A DNA stretch of 41,831 nt from an uncultured Sulfitobacter sp. GTDB lineage: Bacteria > Pseudomonadota > Alphaproteobacteria > Rhodobacterales > Rhodobacteraceae. The position numbers were made by a program, and so were the translations under genes. The stretch lies in assembly GCA_913060815.1 (NCBI GenBank), contig CAJXSZ010000025.1, forward strand, positions 1 through 41,831, in the 5' to 3' direction. This document shows, in pieces, positions 17,156 to 26,203 of the stretch. The notes below the pieces were generated by a model that was not told where the DNA came from, did no database searches, and saw only the letters and a program-made list of their open reading frames with translations. Numbering within the stretch: position 1 is the first letter of the stretch; every line of letters begins with the position of its first letter.

Positions 17156-18037
17156 ATGCGTCTTGAATGGATCGACGACATTCTCGCCGTGCTCGATTGC
17201 GGCTCCCTTGCCCAAGCAGCGGAAAAGCGCGGCCTGACACAATCCGCATTCACCCGCCGCGCGCGCACGATAGAGGAGGCCATCGGCACCACCCTCTTTG
17301 ACCGCCGCCGCAAACCTGTGACGCTCATGGCAGGCGTGCAAACGCTTGAGCCTGAATTGCGTGCGCTCAGCACCCGTCTGCACGGCCTGCGCCAAGCGCT
17401 CAAAACCACGGCCAGCCACAGCGGCGCGCCGCTGACTTTTGTCTGCCAGCACGCGCTCACCACAACCATGTCGCCGCGCATCGTGCGCGCTGCCGCCACC
17501 CATAGCGGCCTGTCGGTGCGCGTACACTCGGGCAATCAAGACGTTTGCCTGATGCAGCTTTTGTCCAAAGATGCAGACCTCGCGATCATGTACGCCCTGC
17601 CCGACGCGCCGCAGTCGGAGGTCAGCACGGCTTTCGAGACGCACAGCCTTGGCACAGACAGCCTCATCCCCGTCTGCGCCCCCGCCCTCTGGCAAGGCGC
17701 GGCCAACGCGCTGCCCCTCATAAGCTACCCTGCGGATGTCTTTCTGGGACAGGTCTTTGCCAACAGGATCGCGCCCGCCCTGCCACTGGGCACCATCGCC
17801 AGCCCTGTAGCGGAAACCGCGCTGACGCTGGCGATGCTGCAACTGGCGATAAGCGGGATCGGAATGGCGTGGTTGCCCGCGTCGCTGGCACATGCGGCCT
17901 TGGAGAACGGCGACCTGCTGCGCCTCGATGCGGCACTGCCTGCTCAAGCGCTAGACATCTCTATGGTCCGCCTGCGCGCGCCCCATTCCCAGCGCAATGA
18001 GGCAATCTGGCAAACCCTCGCGAACGCGCTGGTCTAG
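17156..18037 (+). CDS. LysR family transcriptional regulator
   Basis: 293 residues. The DNA-binding domain is at 1-60 with the helix-turn-helix LAQAAEKRGLTQSAFTRRARTIEEAIGTTLFDRR, and the effector domain follows from about 90. The start ATG at 17156 has AGGAG upstream. It is divergent from the lyase-racemase operon, so it probably responds to the substrate of that pathway (inference from position and from the two boxes between them). Its 3' end overlaps the convergent VOC gene by 4 bp. Confidence 0.93.
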   Translation: MRLEWIDDILAVLDCGSLAQAAEKRGLTQSAFTRRARTIEEAIGTTLFDRRRKPVTLMAGVQTLEPELRALSTRLHGLRQALKTTASHSGAPLTFVCQHALTTTMSPRIVRAAATHSGLSVRVHSGNQDVCLMQLLSKDADLAIMYALPDAPQSEVSTAFETHSLGTDSLIPVCAPALWQGAANALPLISYPADVFLGQVFANRIAPALPLGTIASPVAETALTLAMLQLAISGIGMAWLPASLAHAALENGDLLRLDAALPAQALDISMVRLRAPHSQRNEAIWQTLANALV

Positions 18038-18450
18038 TCGTCGCGGCGGGGATCGTCAGGATTGCTGGAGAACAGAGCAATCTTGTTGCCCTGCGGATCG
18101 CGCAGATAGCTGACGTAGAAATCCGCACCGTATTTCGCCCGAAACCCCGGCGCGCCCTCATCCGTTCCGCCTGCTGCAACAGCGGCCGCGTGAAGCGAAC
18201 GCACCTCGCGCTGGGAAGACGCCTCAAACGCCACCATCGCCCCATTCCCCGCGCTCGCAGCGCGCCCATCAAACGTAGGCTTTACGTAGAAATCGGGCAG
18301 CACGGGCTTTTCGCCCTCCGCCACTGGCAAGGCAAAGCTCAGGCCCTCGGGCCCGACCTCTAATCCGTAGCCCAGCGCAGGCAGGAATGCGCTATAAAAC
18401 CGCTCCGCCACCGCCAGATCATCGGCGCCCACTGTGACGTAGGAAATCAC
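18034..18450 (-). CDS. VOC family (glyoxalase/dioxygenase fold) protein
   Basis: 138 residues, vicinal-oxygen-chelate fold: N-terminal VTVGADDLAVAERFYSAFLPALGY and C-terminal YVSYLRDPQGNKIALF, the two typical ends of the betaalphabetabetabeta modules. The role could be a lyase, dioxygenase or drug-binding protein; no partner indicates which. It starts at GTG (18450), 3 bp after the SulP stop on the same strand, so it is probably co-transcribed with the transporter. Confidence 0.85.
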   Translation of the reverse strand: MISYVTVGADDLAVAERFYSAFLPALGYGLEVGPEGLSFALPVAEGEKPVLPDFYVKPTFDGRAASAGNGAMVAFEASSQREVRSLHAAAVAAGGTDEGAPGFRAKYGADFYVSYLRDPQGNKIALFSSNPDDPRRDD

Positions 18451-18453
18451 GCC

Positions 18454-20121
18454 TCAGTGCCCGCCCAGCACGCCCGTGCGCACGCGGTAGTCCACGGCAA
18501 TCTGGTACTCGGGGTCATCATCGCTATCGACCATCAAGTGGCCTGCCTTGGTAAGCAGCGCATGGCAATCGCGCGTGAGATGCCGCAGCTCGATCCGCTT
18601 GCCCGCGTCCTCGTATTTGCCTGCAATAGCCTCGATCGCCTGCAACGCGGACTGGTCCACCACGCGGCTGTCGTTGAAGTCCACGACGACCACCTGCGGG
18701 TCGTTATGAATATCAAACAGCTCGATAAACCCTGCGGCAGACCCGAAGAACAGCGGCCCCTGCACCTGATAGACCTTGGCGCCCTCGGGCGTCACATATG
18801 TCTTGGCGTGAATGCGTCGCGCATTGTTCCACGCATAGGCCAGCGCGCTTACAATCACACCGACGACCACAGCCACCGCCAGATCCTCAAGCACGGTGAC
18901 GACCGTCACCAGCAGAATTACAAACGCATCCATCAGCGGCACTTTGCGCAGGATGGTCAGGCTGTTCCACGCGAACGTACCGATCACCACCATGAACATC
19001 ACACCGACCAATGCGGCCAGCGGGATAAGCTCGATCAGCGGGGCGGCGACCACAATAAACAGCAGCAAGAAGACAGCCGCCGCAATCCCCGCCACCCGCG
19101 TGCGGCCGCCAGATTTCACGTTGATCATCGACTGGCCGATCATCGCACAGCCGCCCATGCCGCCAAAGAAACCGGTCACGGTATTGGCTAGACCCTGCGC
19201 CACGCATTCCTGACTGGCGCCACCGCGCTTGTTCGTCATATCGCCCACGAGGTTCAGCGTCAGCAAACTCTCGATCAGACCGATCGCGGCCAAGATCACA
19301 GCGTATGGCAGGATGATATAAAGGGTCTCGAGGTTCAGCGGCGCCAGTGCGGTGCCATAGATCCCCTCACCCGTGCCGAACGGGTTATGAAAGCTCGGCA
19401 AGCCGCCCTGAATGGACGCCAGATCGCCAACACGCGGCACTTCCATGCCCGTGAAAATCACCACAGCCGCGACAATCCCGATGCCCGCCAAGGGCGCTGG
19501 CACCAGCTTGGTAATCCGCGGCATAACCCAGATAATCGCCATCGTCGCCGCCACCAGCGCAAGCATCAGATAGAGCGGCATGCCCGACAGCCACTCACCA
19601 CCGCCCATGCCGTGGCCCGTGTCCACCATGGTCCCCGGCACTTTGAACTGTCCCATCTGGGCGAGGAAAATCACAATCGCGAGGCCATTCACAAAGCCAA
19701 GCATCACAGGATGCGGCACCAGACGAATGAACTTGCCCCACTGCATCACGCCCGCGAATATCTGCAACAGGCCCATCAGCACGACCGTGGCAAACAAATA
19801 CTCCACCCCGTGCTGCGCCACGAGTGCGACCATCACAACGGCCAGTGCCCCCGTCGCCCCGGAGATCATGCCCGGCCGGCCGCCAATCAGCGCCGTGATC
19901 AACCCCACAAGGAACGCCGCGTACAAGCCGACCAGCGGGTGCACACCCGCCACAAAGGCAAAGGCCACCGCTTCGGGCACCAAGGCCAGCGCCACGGTCA
20001 GCCCCGACAACAATTCAATCCGCATGCGCGAGACAGAGAATCCGTCGTCCCCCATCCACCGCAGATCGGTCATGTCATTGGGCGTCAGAGCTTTGGTAAA
20101 ACTGCGAAATGTCGTGCGCAC
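18454..20121 (-). CDS. SulP family anion transporter with STAS domain
   Basis: Sodium- or proton-coupled anion importer (sulfate, bicarbonate or similar). 555 residues from the GTG at 20121, chosen because AGGAGA lies 8 bp upstream; a GTG at 20163 would add 14 residues but has no ribosome site. The membrane part has about a dozen spans, beginning LSGLTVALALVPEAVAFAFVAGVHPLVGLYAAFLVGL and containing the SulP motif GRPGMISGATGALAVV. The C-terminal STAS domain (about 450-540, VVVVDFNDSRVVDQSALQAI) carries the conserved Ser. The layout resembles BicA-like bicarbonate or sulfate transporters; the ion cannot be told from sequence. Confidence 0.92.
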   Translation of the reverse strand: MRTTFRSFTKALTPNDMTDLRWMGDDGFSVSRMRIELLSGLTVALALVPEAVAFAFVAGVHPLVGLYAAFLVGLITALIGGRPGMISGATGALAVVMVALVAQHGVEYLFATVVLMGLLQIFAGVMQWGKFIRLVPHPVMLGFVNGLAIVIFLAQMGQFKVPGTMVDTGHGMGGGEWLSGMPLYLMLALVAATMAIIWVMPRITKLVPAPLAGIGIVAAVVIFTGMEVPRVGDLASIQGGLPSFHNPFGTGEGIYGTALAPLNLETLYIILPYAVILAAIGLIESLLTLNLVGDMTNKRGGASQECVAQGLANTVTGFFGGMGGCAMIGQSMINVKSGGRTRVAGIAAAVFLLLFIVVAAPLIELIPLAALVGVMFMVVIGTFAWNSLTILRKVPLMDAFVILLVTVVTVLEDLAVAVVVGVIVSALAYAWNNARRIHAKTYVTPEGAKVYQVQGPLFFGSAAGFIELFDIHNDPQVVVVDFNDSRVVDQSALQAIEAIAGKYEDAGKRIELRHLTRDCHALLTKAGHLMVDSDDDPEYQIAVDYRVRTGVLGGH

Positions 20122-20469
20122 GGCGAGGTCTCCTGCGGATGTAGAGGCATATTGATCCCGCACCTAGCCCATGCGCGCATAGAAGGAAAGCCGCTGGGCA
20201 TATGGCGATCTATCGTAACGCTAGTAGCGGCAAGAAAGGCTAGCAAATGATGGCGCTTATTGGGGCGTAAATGAAGTTATGCCGCTGAAGCCTACAGAGG
20301 CCGCGAGTATGCCATTTCCTGCGGGACACATCCCCTGTCGCAGGGGGCATTTCAGCAAGCGACTCTCACCTCTCTTGTAGATGCGGCTCTTAACTGACCC
20401 GAACCAGCCCTGCCCCCTCATCCTTTCATGTCGGCTGAGCCGACTACATACATCGGTAGCCCTGCGCTC
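20122..20469. other. 348-bp intergenic region with two short hairpins
   Basis: Between the SulP gene start and the RND pump stop. I see no coding potential or tRNA. It holds two perfect small inverted repeats: CCCCTG-tcg-CAGGGG at 20332-20346 and GTCGGC-tga-GCCGAC at 20430-20444. The latter is 25 bp past the RND stop and may mark the end of that message, although no T-run follows on the minus strand. The SulP promoter should also lie here but I cannot point to a clear one. Confidence 0.6.
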
Positions 20470-23400
20470 CTATTCCGCAGCGATCAGTGCATCTTTTTCC
20501 TGCTGCAAACGGCGGGACGATGCGCCGGGTTGCGATCCCCAGACGGCGATCCAGCGGTAGAACACCGGCGTCAGGAACAGGGTGAAGACCGTGGCAAAGC
20601 CAAGTCCTCCGACGATGACCCAGCCGACCGCGATCCGCGCCTCGGCGCCCGCCCCTGAGGACAGGACAAGAGGCAATCCTCCGAAGACGGTGGACACCAT
20701 TGTCATCATCACGGGACGTATGCGCAGGCGCAGCGCCTCGCGAATGGCGCTGTCGATGTCTTGACCAGCCTCGCGCAACTGGTTGGCGAATTCCACCAGC
20801 AAAATGCCGTTCTTTGCCATAACACCGATCAGCAAAACCAATCCGATCTGGCTGTAGTAGTTCAGCGACCCGCCGGTGATCGAAATCGCCAGCAAAGCGG
20901 CGGCAAGGCCGAAGGGCACCGTGAGCATGATAACAACGGCGCTCGCGATACTCTCAAATTGCGCGGCCAGAACAAGGAACACCACAATCGCTGCCACGCC
21001 GAAGACCATATACATGCCCGACTGGCTGTCGCCCAGCGATGCAGCCTCGCCCGTGTAGACGATCCCCATGCCCTCGGGCAGTGTCTCGGCCGCAAGCTCT
21101 TCAACACGGGCGACTGCGGTGCCCAGATCAACACCGTCCGGAAGGTTGGCCTGAATAGAAACCGCCAAGGTGCCGCCCTGACGTTCAATGGAAGATTGGC
21201 TGACCACGGGTGTCAGGCTCGCGGTTGCGGATAGCGGCACATATTCGCCGCTTGGCAGACGGAGTTGAATGTCCTCAAGATCATTCGGATCGTCGATGGG
21301 CGGCCCCCCCGGGACAACACGCACATCGGTTTCGGTATCATCGACGAACACGCTGACGGCGACGGTGCCTTGGGTCAGCGCACTGATCGTTCGTGTAATA
21401 TCCGCCTCGCTCAGGCCAAAAACCCCCGCCATTTCTTGATCAACGGTAATTTCATACTGTGCCTGCACGCTGTCGCCTGAAACCTGCGGGTTCGAGAAAG
21501 CGTCATCCTGCACCATGACGGACACCAGTGCGTCAGCGGCTTCGGTCATCTCGTCAACGTTGGTTCCGGTGACCGCAAAGGTCAGCCCGTTTCCACCGCC
21601 CCGAATGTTGAGACTGTTTGGCGAGATCGCGAAAACCTGCACACCGGGCACTCTTGAAAGCTTGCTATTGATCGGTCCCATCAACTCTTGCTGCGACCAA
21701 TCCCTATCGGCCCAATCAGGCAGGCGCGCTATGATAAACGCGTTTGTCCCACCGCCGATCCCGACGATGCTTTGGACCGACGTAATTTGCCCGCTTTCCT
21801 GATAAGGCGCGAGGATTTCTTCGATCTGGGTGACTTGAGAGTCGAGGTATTCTGCTGTCGTGTCCGAGGCACCGCGGGCTTGTACCAAGAAGAATCCGCG
21901 ATCCTCTGTCGGCGTGATTGTCGATGTGAGTGTGCCTGCCGCGCCCGCAGCGATAAGGGCAAACCCGAAGGCTATGGCCAACACGAGCAGAGGCGCGCGG
22001 ATGGCACGGTCTGTCAGCCAGTCAAACCCGCGCGCAAGCCTTCCCTGTGTTTGAGGGGCCTGCTGCGTAGTCTCGATCTGTTTTCCAGGGTCCAGAAGTG
22101 CTGCCAAAACCGGTGCCAAGGTCAGCGCCGCGATTGAAGACAGTGTCACTGCAAAGGCCAGCACAAAGCCGAATTCGCTGAACACGCCCCCCGCTTGTCC
22201 GGGCAGGAACGAGATCGGAATGAACACGGCTGCCAGCGTTGCAGTGGTCGAAATAACGGCGAAAAAGACCTCGTTCGTGCCAGCGGCCGCAGCGGCGAAG
22301 GCCCCCATGCCCTCCTTGCGTTTACGCACGATATTCTCGACCACAACGATGGCGTCATCGACGACCATACCAGTCGCCAGAACCAGTGCCAGAAGGCTGA
22401 TTGTGTTAATCGAGAACCCCGTCAGCCAGATCGCGGCAACGGTGCCAACCAGTGCGACCGGAATCGTAAGGGCCGGAATAAGCGTTGCGCGTGGTGAGCG
22501 CAGGAAAGCAAAGATCACGAGGATCACAATCCCTGTCGCCATGCCAATGGATTTGATCACCTCGCTCAATGCGCCTTGAATGAAGATGCCGTCATCGCTT
22601 GAGACGACTAACTCCACGCCCTCGGGCAGGATGTCGCGCAGCTCCTCTACGGCGTCTTGTACGGCGCGTGAAATTTCGAGCGTATTGCCCTCGGATTGGC
22701 GGGTGATGTCCAAACCGATCGCGGTCTGACCGTTAACGCGGGTCGCCACGTCCGTGTCTTCGGGCAAAATCTGGACAAGCGCCACATCTGCGACCCGTGT
22801 GGTCGTGTCGATCAGGATCTGACCAATGCTGTCGACGGTGACGTCAGCATTTCCAACCTGCAACGCAATCGTTTGCGCGTTTGTTTCCAGCTCACCCAAT
22901 GGGGTGTCATCGCGCAGATCGGCGAGTGCTGCGGTCACGTCAAAGACGGTCAAGCCCCGACTGAGCAGCAGGCGGTCGTCCAGTGTGATCCGAAATTCGT
23001 TTGAGCGGTCGCCGCGCGTTGTAACCTCGGCAATGCCATCAATCAGGGTCAGCCGGTCATAGATCGGCCCTTCCGCGAGGGTCGTTAATTCATCCAGCGT
23101 GGCATCGCCCAGCACCGCCAACCGAATGATCGCACTGGCGTTGCTGTCGGACTTCGAAACCGATGGATCATCATCCAGATCATCGGGAAGCTGCCGTGCG
23201 GTCGCCGACACGATTTCACGCGCCTCGTTTGCGGCCACGTCAATGGCGGTGCCATCTGACAGATCAATGGTGATGCGGCTGCTCCCCGTAGAGGAACTGG
23301 ATTCGATGTAAGACAAACCTTCGAGCGCGCTCAGCGCATCTTCCAGCACTTGGGTAATTTCCTGATCGACTGTTGCTGGCGTCGCTCCTTCGTATTCGGT

Positions 23401-23574
23401 GCGAATTGACAATACCGGCTGGTCGACATCGGGCATTTCCCGCACGTCGACGGAGTTCAGCGTTGCCAACCCTGCAATCAGAATTAGAAGATTTACGACA
23501 AACCCGAAGATGGGCCGTGCAACAAACAGATCGGCAAATCCGGAGGCCGCGCGCTGGATGGTGGGCGTGCTCAT
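20470..23574 (-). CDS. RND efflux transporter permease (HAE1/AcrB-type)
   Basis: Inner-membrane proton-driven pump subunit of a tripartite exporter. 1034 residues, normal for the family, with two repeats of one plus five spans and large periplasmic loops. The proton-relay aspartates are present in LATGMVVDDAIVVVENI (about residue 405) and the relay lysine in LLIGVMAKNGILLVEFANQLREAG (about 940). The N-terminal block (FADLFVARPIFGFVVNLLILIAGL... VDQPVLSIRTEYEGA) resembles MdtB/MexF-like pumps. It overlaps the fusion-protein gene by ATGA. No outer-membrane channel gene is nearby, so it must share one from elsewhere. Substrate unknown. Confidence 0.95.
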   Translation of the reverse strand: MSTPTIQRAASGFADLFVARPIFGFVVNLLILIAGLATLNSVDVREMPDVDQPVLSIRTEYEGATPATVDQEITQVLEDALSALEGLSYIESSSSTGSSRITIDLSDGTAIDVAANEAREIVSATARQLPDDLDDDPSVSKSDSNASAIIRLAVLGDATLDELTTLAEGPIYDRLTLIDGIAEVTTRGDRSNEFRITLDDRLLLSRGLTVFDVTAALADLRDDTPLGELETNAQTIALQVGNADVTVDSIGQILIDTTTRVADVALVQILPEDTDVATRVNGQTAIGLDITRQSEGNTLEISRAVQDAVEELRDILPEGVELVVSSDDGIFIQGALSEVIKSIGMATGIVILVIFAFLRSPRATLIPALTIPVALVGTVAAIWLTGFSINTISLLALVLATGMVVDDAIVVVENIVRKRKEGMGAFAAAAAGTNEVFFAVISTTATLAAVFIPISFLPGQAGGVFSEFGFVLAFAVTLSSIAALTLAPVLAALLDPGKQIETTQQAPQTQGRLARGFDWLTDRAIRAPLLVLAIAFGFALIAAGAAGTLTSTITPTEDRGFFLVQARGASDTTAEYLDSQVTQIEEILAPYQESGQITSVQSIVGIGGGTNAFIIARLPDWADRDWSQQELMGPINSKLSRVPGVQVFAISPNSLNIRGGGNGLTFAVTGTNVDEMTEAADALVSVMVQDDAFSNPQVSGDSVQAQYEITVDQEMAGVFGLSEADITRTISALTQGTVAVSVFVDDTETDVRVVPGGPPIDDPNDLEDIQLRLPSGEYVPLSATASLTPVVSQSSIERQGGTLAVSIQANLPDGVDLGTAVARVEELAAETLPEGMGIVYTGEAASLGDSQSGMYMVFGVAAIVVFLVLAAQFESIASAVVIMLTVPFGLAAALLAISITGGSLNYYSQIGLVLLIGVMAKNGILLVEFANQLREAGQDIDSAIREALRLRIRPVMMTMVSTVFGGLPLVLSSGAGAEARIAVGWVIVGGLGFATVFTLFLTPVFYRWIAVWGSQPGASSRRLQQEKDALIAAE

Positions 23575-24707
23575 GTCGGCTCCTGACCTGACTGCTGCGG
23601 CGTGGCGTTCGCATCGGTAATGGCCGCACCCGCACGCAGCTTGTGTGCGCCCTCGGTGATAACCATCGTGCCAGCTGGCAGATCAGCGTCCAACCAGACA
23701 CTTTCATCGCGGCGGTGCAGGATAGTCACTGCGATGCTCTGCGCCTTGCCCTCCTCTTCGAACCAGACGCTGGCGCCTTCACGCGACCATGTGATGGCCG
23801 TCGCAGGGACCACGGCAAGCGGGTCGCTGAGATTACTGAGCCGCGCGGTGAAGGTCATACCTGGCCAAAGGACTTCGTCAGGATTTTCAACACGCGCCCG
23901 CACGGTCACGCTGCGTGTGACCTCGTCAATGCGGCTGTCGAAGGATGTAATCTCGCCCTTGAAGATGCGACCTGTGAGCGACGGCGTTCCAAGTGCGACT
24001 TCCCGCCCGAGCGACAAGAAGCTGACGGAGCGCTCGGGAAGTTCGAATTCCACCAGCAAGGCGCTGGAATTGTCGATCGTGGCAATCGGCGTGTTTGCGG
24101 TGAGGTAGTCTCCGACGTTCACATCGCTTAGCCCGATTATGCCGGAGATAGGCGCACGGATCGTGAGATCTTCCAAGGCCAGTTCCGCCTGCCCAACGGC
24201 GGCTTCTGCAAGGCGCTGCGCCAACTGCGCGTCTGAAAGAGTTACATTCGTGACGGTCAGACTGCCCGATTGCTGTAAGCTCTTGTAGCGTTCCACCGTT
24301 GCCGTCGCTTGTTCCAGCTCGCTCTGCGCGGCTTCAAGGGAAAGAGTGGCCGCGCGGGCGTCAAGCTGAACCAGCACATCCCCTTGTGTGACCTGTGCGT
24401 TCGGCGTCAGGTTGGTCTCGACGATCCTGCCCGACACATCGGCGGTCACTATTGCGCTTTGCACCGCTTCGGAACTCCCGATAGCGCGAAACGTGTCCTC
24501 AAAGGGCTGCATGTCCAAAGCCGTCAACACGACAGCCGTCCCTCCTCCGCCCCTCGGCCCGCCCGCTCGCGGGGGACCACCTTGAACCTGTTCCGTGGCG
24601 GCTACACCGTCCGCGCCGGGCGACACAGCAACCGGAACACCGAAGGACCAGACATAAGCACCGGCAATAATGGCGAGAGACGCCACGACATAGAGGATTT
24701 TCTTCAT
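23571..24707 (-). CDS. RND efflux periplasmic adaptor (membrane fusion protein)
   Basis: 378-residue adaptor linking the pump to an outer-membrane channel. The N-terminal signal anchor is MKKILYVVASLAIIAGAYVWSFG, then a Gly/Pro-rich linker (about residues 43-60, GGPPRAGGPRGGGG), the lipoyl/barrel-sandwich halves (VSGRIVETNLTPNAQVTQGDVLVQLD... LTIRAPISGIIGLSDVNVGDYL), the alpha-hairpin between them (ARAATLSLEAAQSELEQATATVERYKSL), and the beta-barrel and C-terminal domains (WPGMTFTARLSN, VPATAITW). Overlaps with both neighbours are ATGA. The Gly/Pro linker is unusually long. Confidence 0.94.
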   Translation of the reverse strand: MKKILYVVASLAIIAGAYVWSFGVPVAVSPGADGVAATEQVQGGPPRAGGPRGGGGTAVVLTALDMQPFEDTFRAIGSSEAVQSAIVTADVSGRIVETNLTPNAQVTQGDVLVQLDARAATLSLEAAQSELEQATATVERYKSLQQSGSLTVTNVTLSDAQLAQRLAEAAVGQAELALEDLTIRAPISGIIGLSDVNVGDYLTANTPIATIDNSSALLVEFELPERSVSFLSLGREVALGTPSLTGRIFKGEITSFDSRIDEVTRSVTVRARVENPDEVLWPGMTFTARLSNLSDPLAVVPATAITWSREGASVWFEEEGKAQSIAVTILHRRDESVWLDADLPAGTMVITEGAHKLRAGAAITDANATPQQSGQEPT

Positions 24708-25306
24708 GATTTGGCCTCGTTATTTTGTGTCGAAGACAAAAGCAGCGCCGCATCGAGCAGACCGCTCCAGACAACATCCAAGGCCGAGCCAAGGGTCATG
24801 CCTTCTTCTTGTCGCCACAGGAGGATCGCCGCCCTTATTGCGCTGGTGACATTGTTCGCAAGGGATGTCGCGGTTTGACGATCATTCACGCGCGCACACA
24901 ACGCTTCAGCGAGAACGCCACGCTCTGCACTTAACAACCCCTCAAGAATCCCGCGTGCTTTGTCGTTTGATCGTAGAACGTTTCCGACCATGCGGACGAT
25001 ATCCTCTCGTTCCGACAAGGCCGCGATGTGGATGTCGAGAAATTGTTTAAGATCGGCAGCCAAAGGCCCCGACCCGACGCGCAATGCGTCCATCTGCGCT
25101 TGTGTAAATCTCGGAGGGTGTCCGATCGCCGCAGCTTCCTTGTTGGGGTAATAGTTGAAGAACGTTCGCGTGCTAACGCCCGACTTCGCCGCGATCTCAT
25201 CGGTTGTCACATTATCAAGACCGCTTTTCATAGCCAATTCCAGAGTCGCTTTCTGAATTTGAAGCCCCGTCTCCTGCCGTCGTTTTTCGCGTAACGAAAG
25301 TGTCAT
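24704..25306 (-). CDS. TetR family transcriptional repressor of the RND operon
   Basis: 200 residues. The N-terminal DNA-binding domain has the TetR helix-turn-helix VTTDEIAAKSGVSTRTFFNYYPNKEAAA (about residues 35-62), followed by a helical ligand domain ending in a C-terminal helix pair. It is the first gene of the operon tetR-adaptor-pump and overlaps the adaptor by ATGA. A tandem palindromic operator lies immediately upstream, so it probably represses its own operon until bound by an exported compound. I chose the ATG at 25306; a TTG at 25309 also is in frame. Confidence 0.93.
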   Translation of the reverse strand: MTLSLREKRRQETGLQIQKATLELAMKSGLDNVTTDEIAAKSGVSTRTFFNYYPNKEAAAIGHPPRFTQAQMDALRVGSGPLAADLKQFLDIHIAALSEREDIVRMVGNVLRSNDKARGILEGLLSAERGVLAEALCARVNDRQTATSLANNVTSAIRAAILLWRQEEGMTLGSALDVVWSGLLDAALLLSSTQNNEAKS

Positions 25307-25317
25307 CAATCTAAACC

Positions 25318-25350
25318 TTGCATAGTCTGCAATTTTTGCATACCGAGCAA
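25318..25350. promoter_or_regulatory. tandem TetR operator
   Basis: Two related 15-bp palindromes: TTGCATAGTCTGCAA at 25318-25332 (arms TTGCA/TGCAA) and TTGCATACCGAGCAA at 25336-25350 (arms TTGC/GCAA). They share TTGCATA at the left and GCAA at the right and are spaced 18 bp start to start. The first begins 11 bp before the repressor start codon, so repressor bound here would cover the promoter or ribosome site. Binding is inferred. Confidence 0.6.
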
Positions 25351-25384
25351 ATATGAGAGATGCAAGTCAAGGAATTGAGAGACG

Positions 25385-25534
25385 GTGAAACATTCAGAAA
25401 AGATCGCCCTGCTGGTCGCCGCTGACTCCGAAACCAGGCGCTGCGTGTCTCACCTTGGCCGCAAGGATCAAATCGTCAACGCCGCGCGTATCTGCGAGTT
25501 CCAAGCAGTGGCTCGTGTAAAAGTGACCGAATGA
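25385..25534 (+). CDS. 49-codon ORF, possible gene remnant
   Basis: GTG-started frame, VKHSEKIALLVAADSETRR...NAARICEFQAVARVKVTE, with coding-like codon use. I do not recognise the family. It has no clear ribosome site, an in-frame TGA six bases before the GTG, and sits between the TetR operator and a broken cytochrome gene, so it may be the remnant of a longer gene rather than an active one. If real, its start lies only 34 bp after the operator. Confidence 0.3.
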   Translation: MKHSEKIALLVAADSETRRCVSHLGRKDQIVNAARICEFQAVARVKVTE

Positions 25535-25586
25535 AATGACCTGCACTAACCTCTAGAAAGTCACCTTAAGCAGACGAGGAATAACT

Positions 25587-26123
25587 ATGACCCAGATGAT
25601 CGACCGCCCGGACCGCTATGGGCTTGTAACCCGCCTTTTCCACTGGGGCATGGCCGCCCTATTTGCGGCGCAGTTTGCTTCTGCTGCAGTGCATTGGGCA
25701 CTGCCGCGTGAGAACGCCTTGCGCAAAACGCTTTGGGCCTACCACACGGATTTGGGTGTGACGCTACTCCTTCTGGTCCTGCTGCGCGGTGCGTGGGGGC
25801 TGTAGAATCTGGGCAATCGACCAACCGAGGCTGGTCCAATAGGCTATGCGGCAAAGGCCGGACATGCCGCGCTATATGGGCTGATGTTAGTTGTCCCCGT
25901 TCTCAAGATCATCGGGGCTGCGGGCGGGACGCGCGGCTTCAGCTATCTCGGCTGGCAGATATTCCCTGCCCGTGATGCCGCTATTGCTTGGACCAAGACA
26001 ATCTCGGAATGGCATGGCACACTTGGTTGGATTCTCGCAGCTCTCGTGCTCGGGCATATCGGTGCCGCCCTTATCTGGCATCGGCTCATTAAGCGTGACA
26101 CTGTTTTGAAACGTATGGCGTGA
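25587..26123 (+). pseudogene. cytochrome b561 family protein, interrupted by in-frame TAG
   Basis: The two halves are in the same frame: residues 1-72 (MTQMIDRPDRYGLVTRLFHWGMAALFAAQFASA..., ending RGAWGL) and, after a single TAG at 25803-25805, NLGNRPTEAGPIGYAAKAGHAALYGLMLVVPV... to LIKRDTVLKRMA. Joined, they make a normal 178-codon, four-span di-haem cytochrome b561 with its expected histidines (FHWGM, HWALP, GHAALYG, HGTLGW). The stop sits at a position where homologues often have Trp (TGG to TAG), so a point mutation is the simple explanation. Amber readthrough or a sequencing error are alternatives. Upstream GACGAGGA is a fair ribosome site. Confidence 0.8.
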
Positions 26124-26203
26124 CGCATAGCCAAAAACCTAGACTGGCCGGTCTTATGCGCCGGTGGTCATGCAGAAATGGAAACATGGGATATTTGGTC
26201 TGA

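Noticed and set aside
14448..18037. The two 293-residue LysR genes as a recent duplication
   Set aside because: Same length but the effector domains differ almost throughout; only family-level similarity.
20430..20444. GTCGGC-tga-GCCGAC as RND operon terminator
   Set aside because: Only 6 bp and no T-run on the minus strand; described with the intergenic region only.
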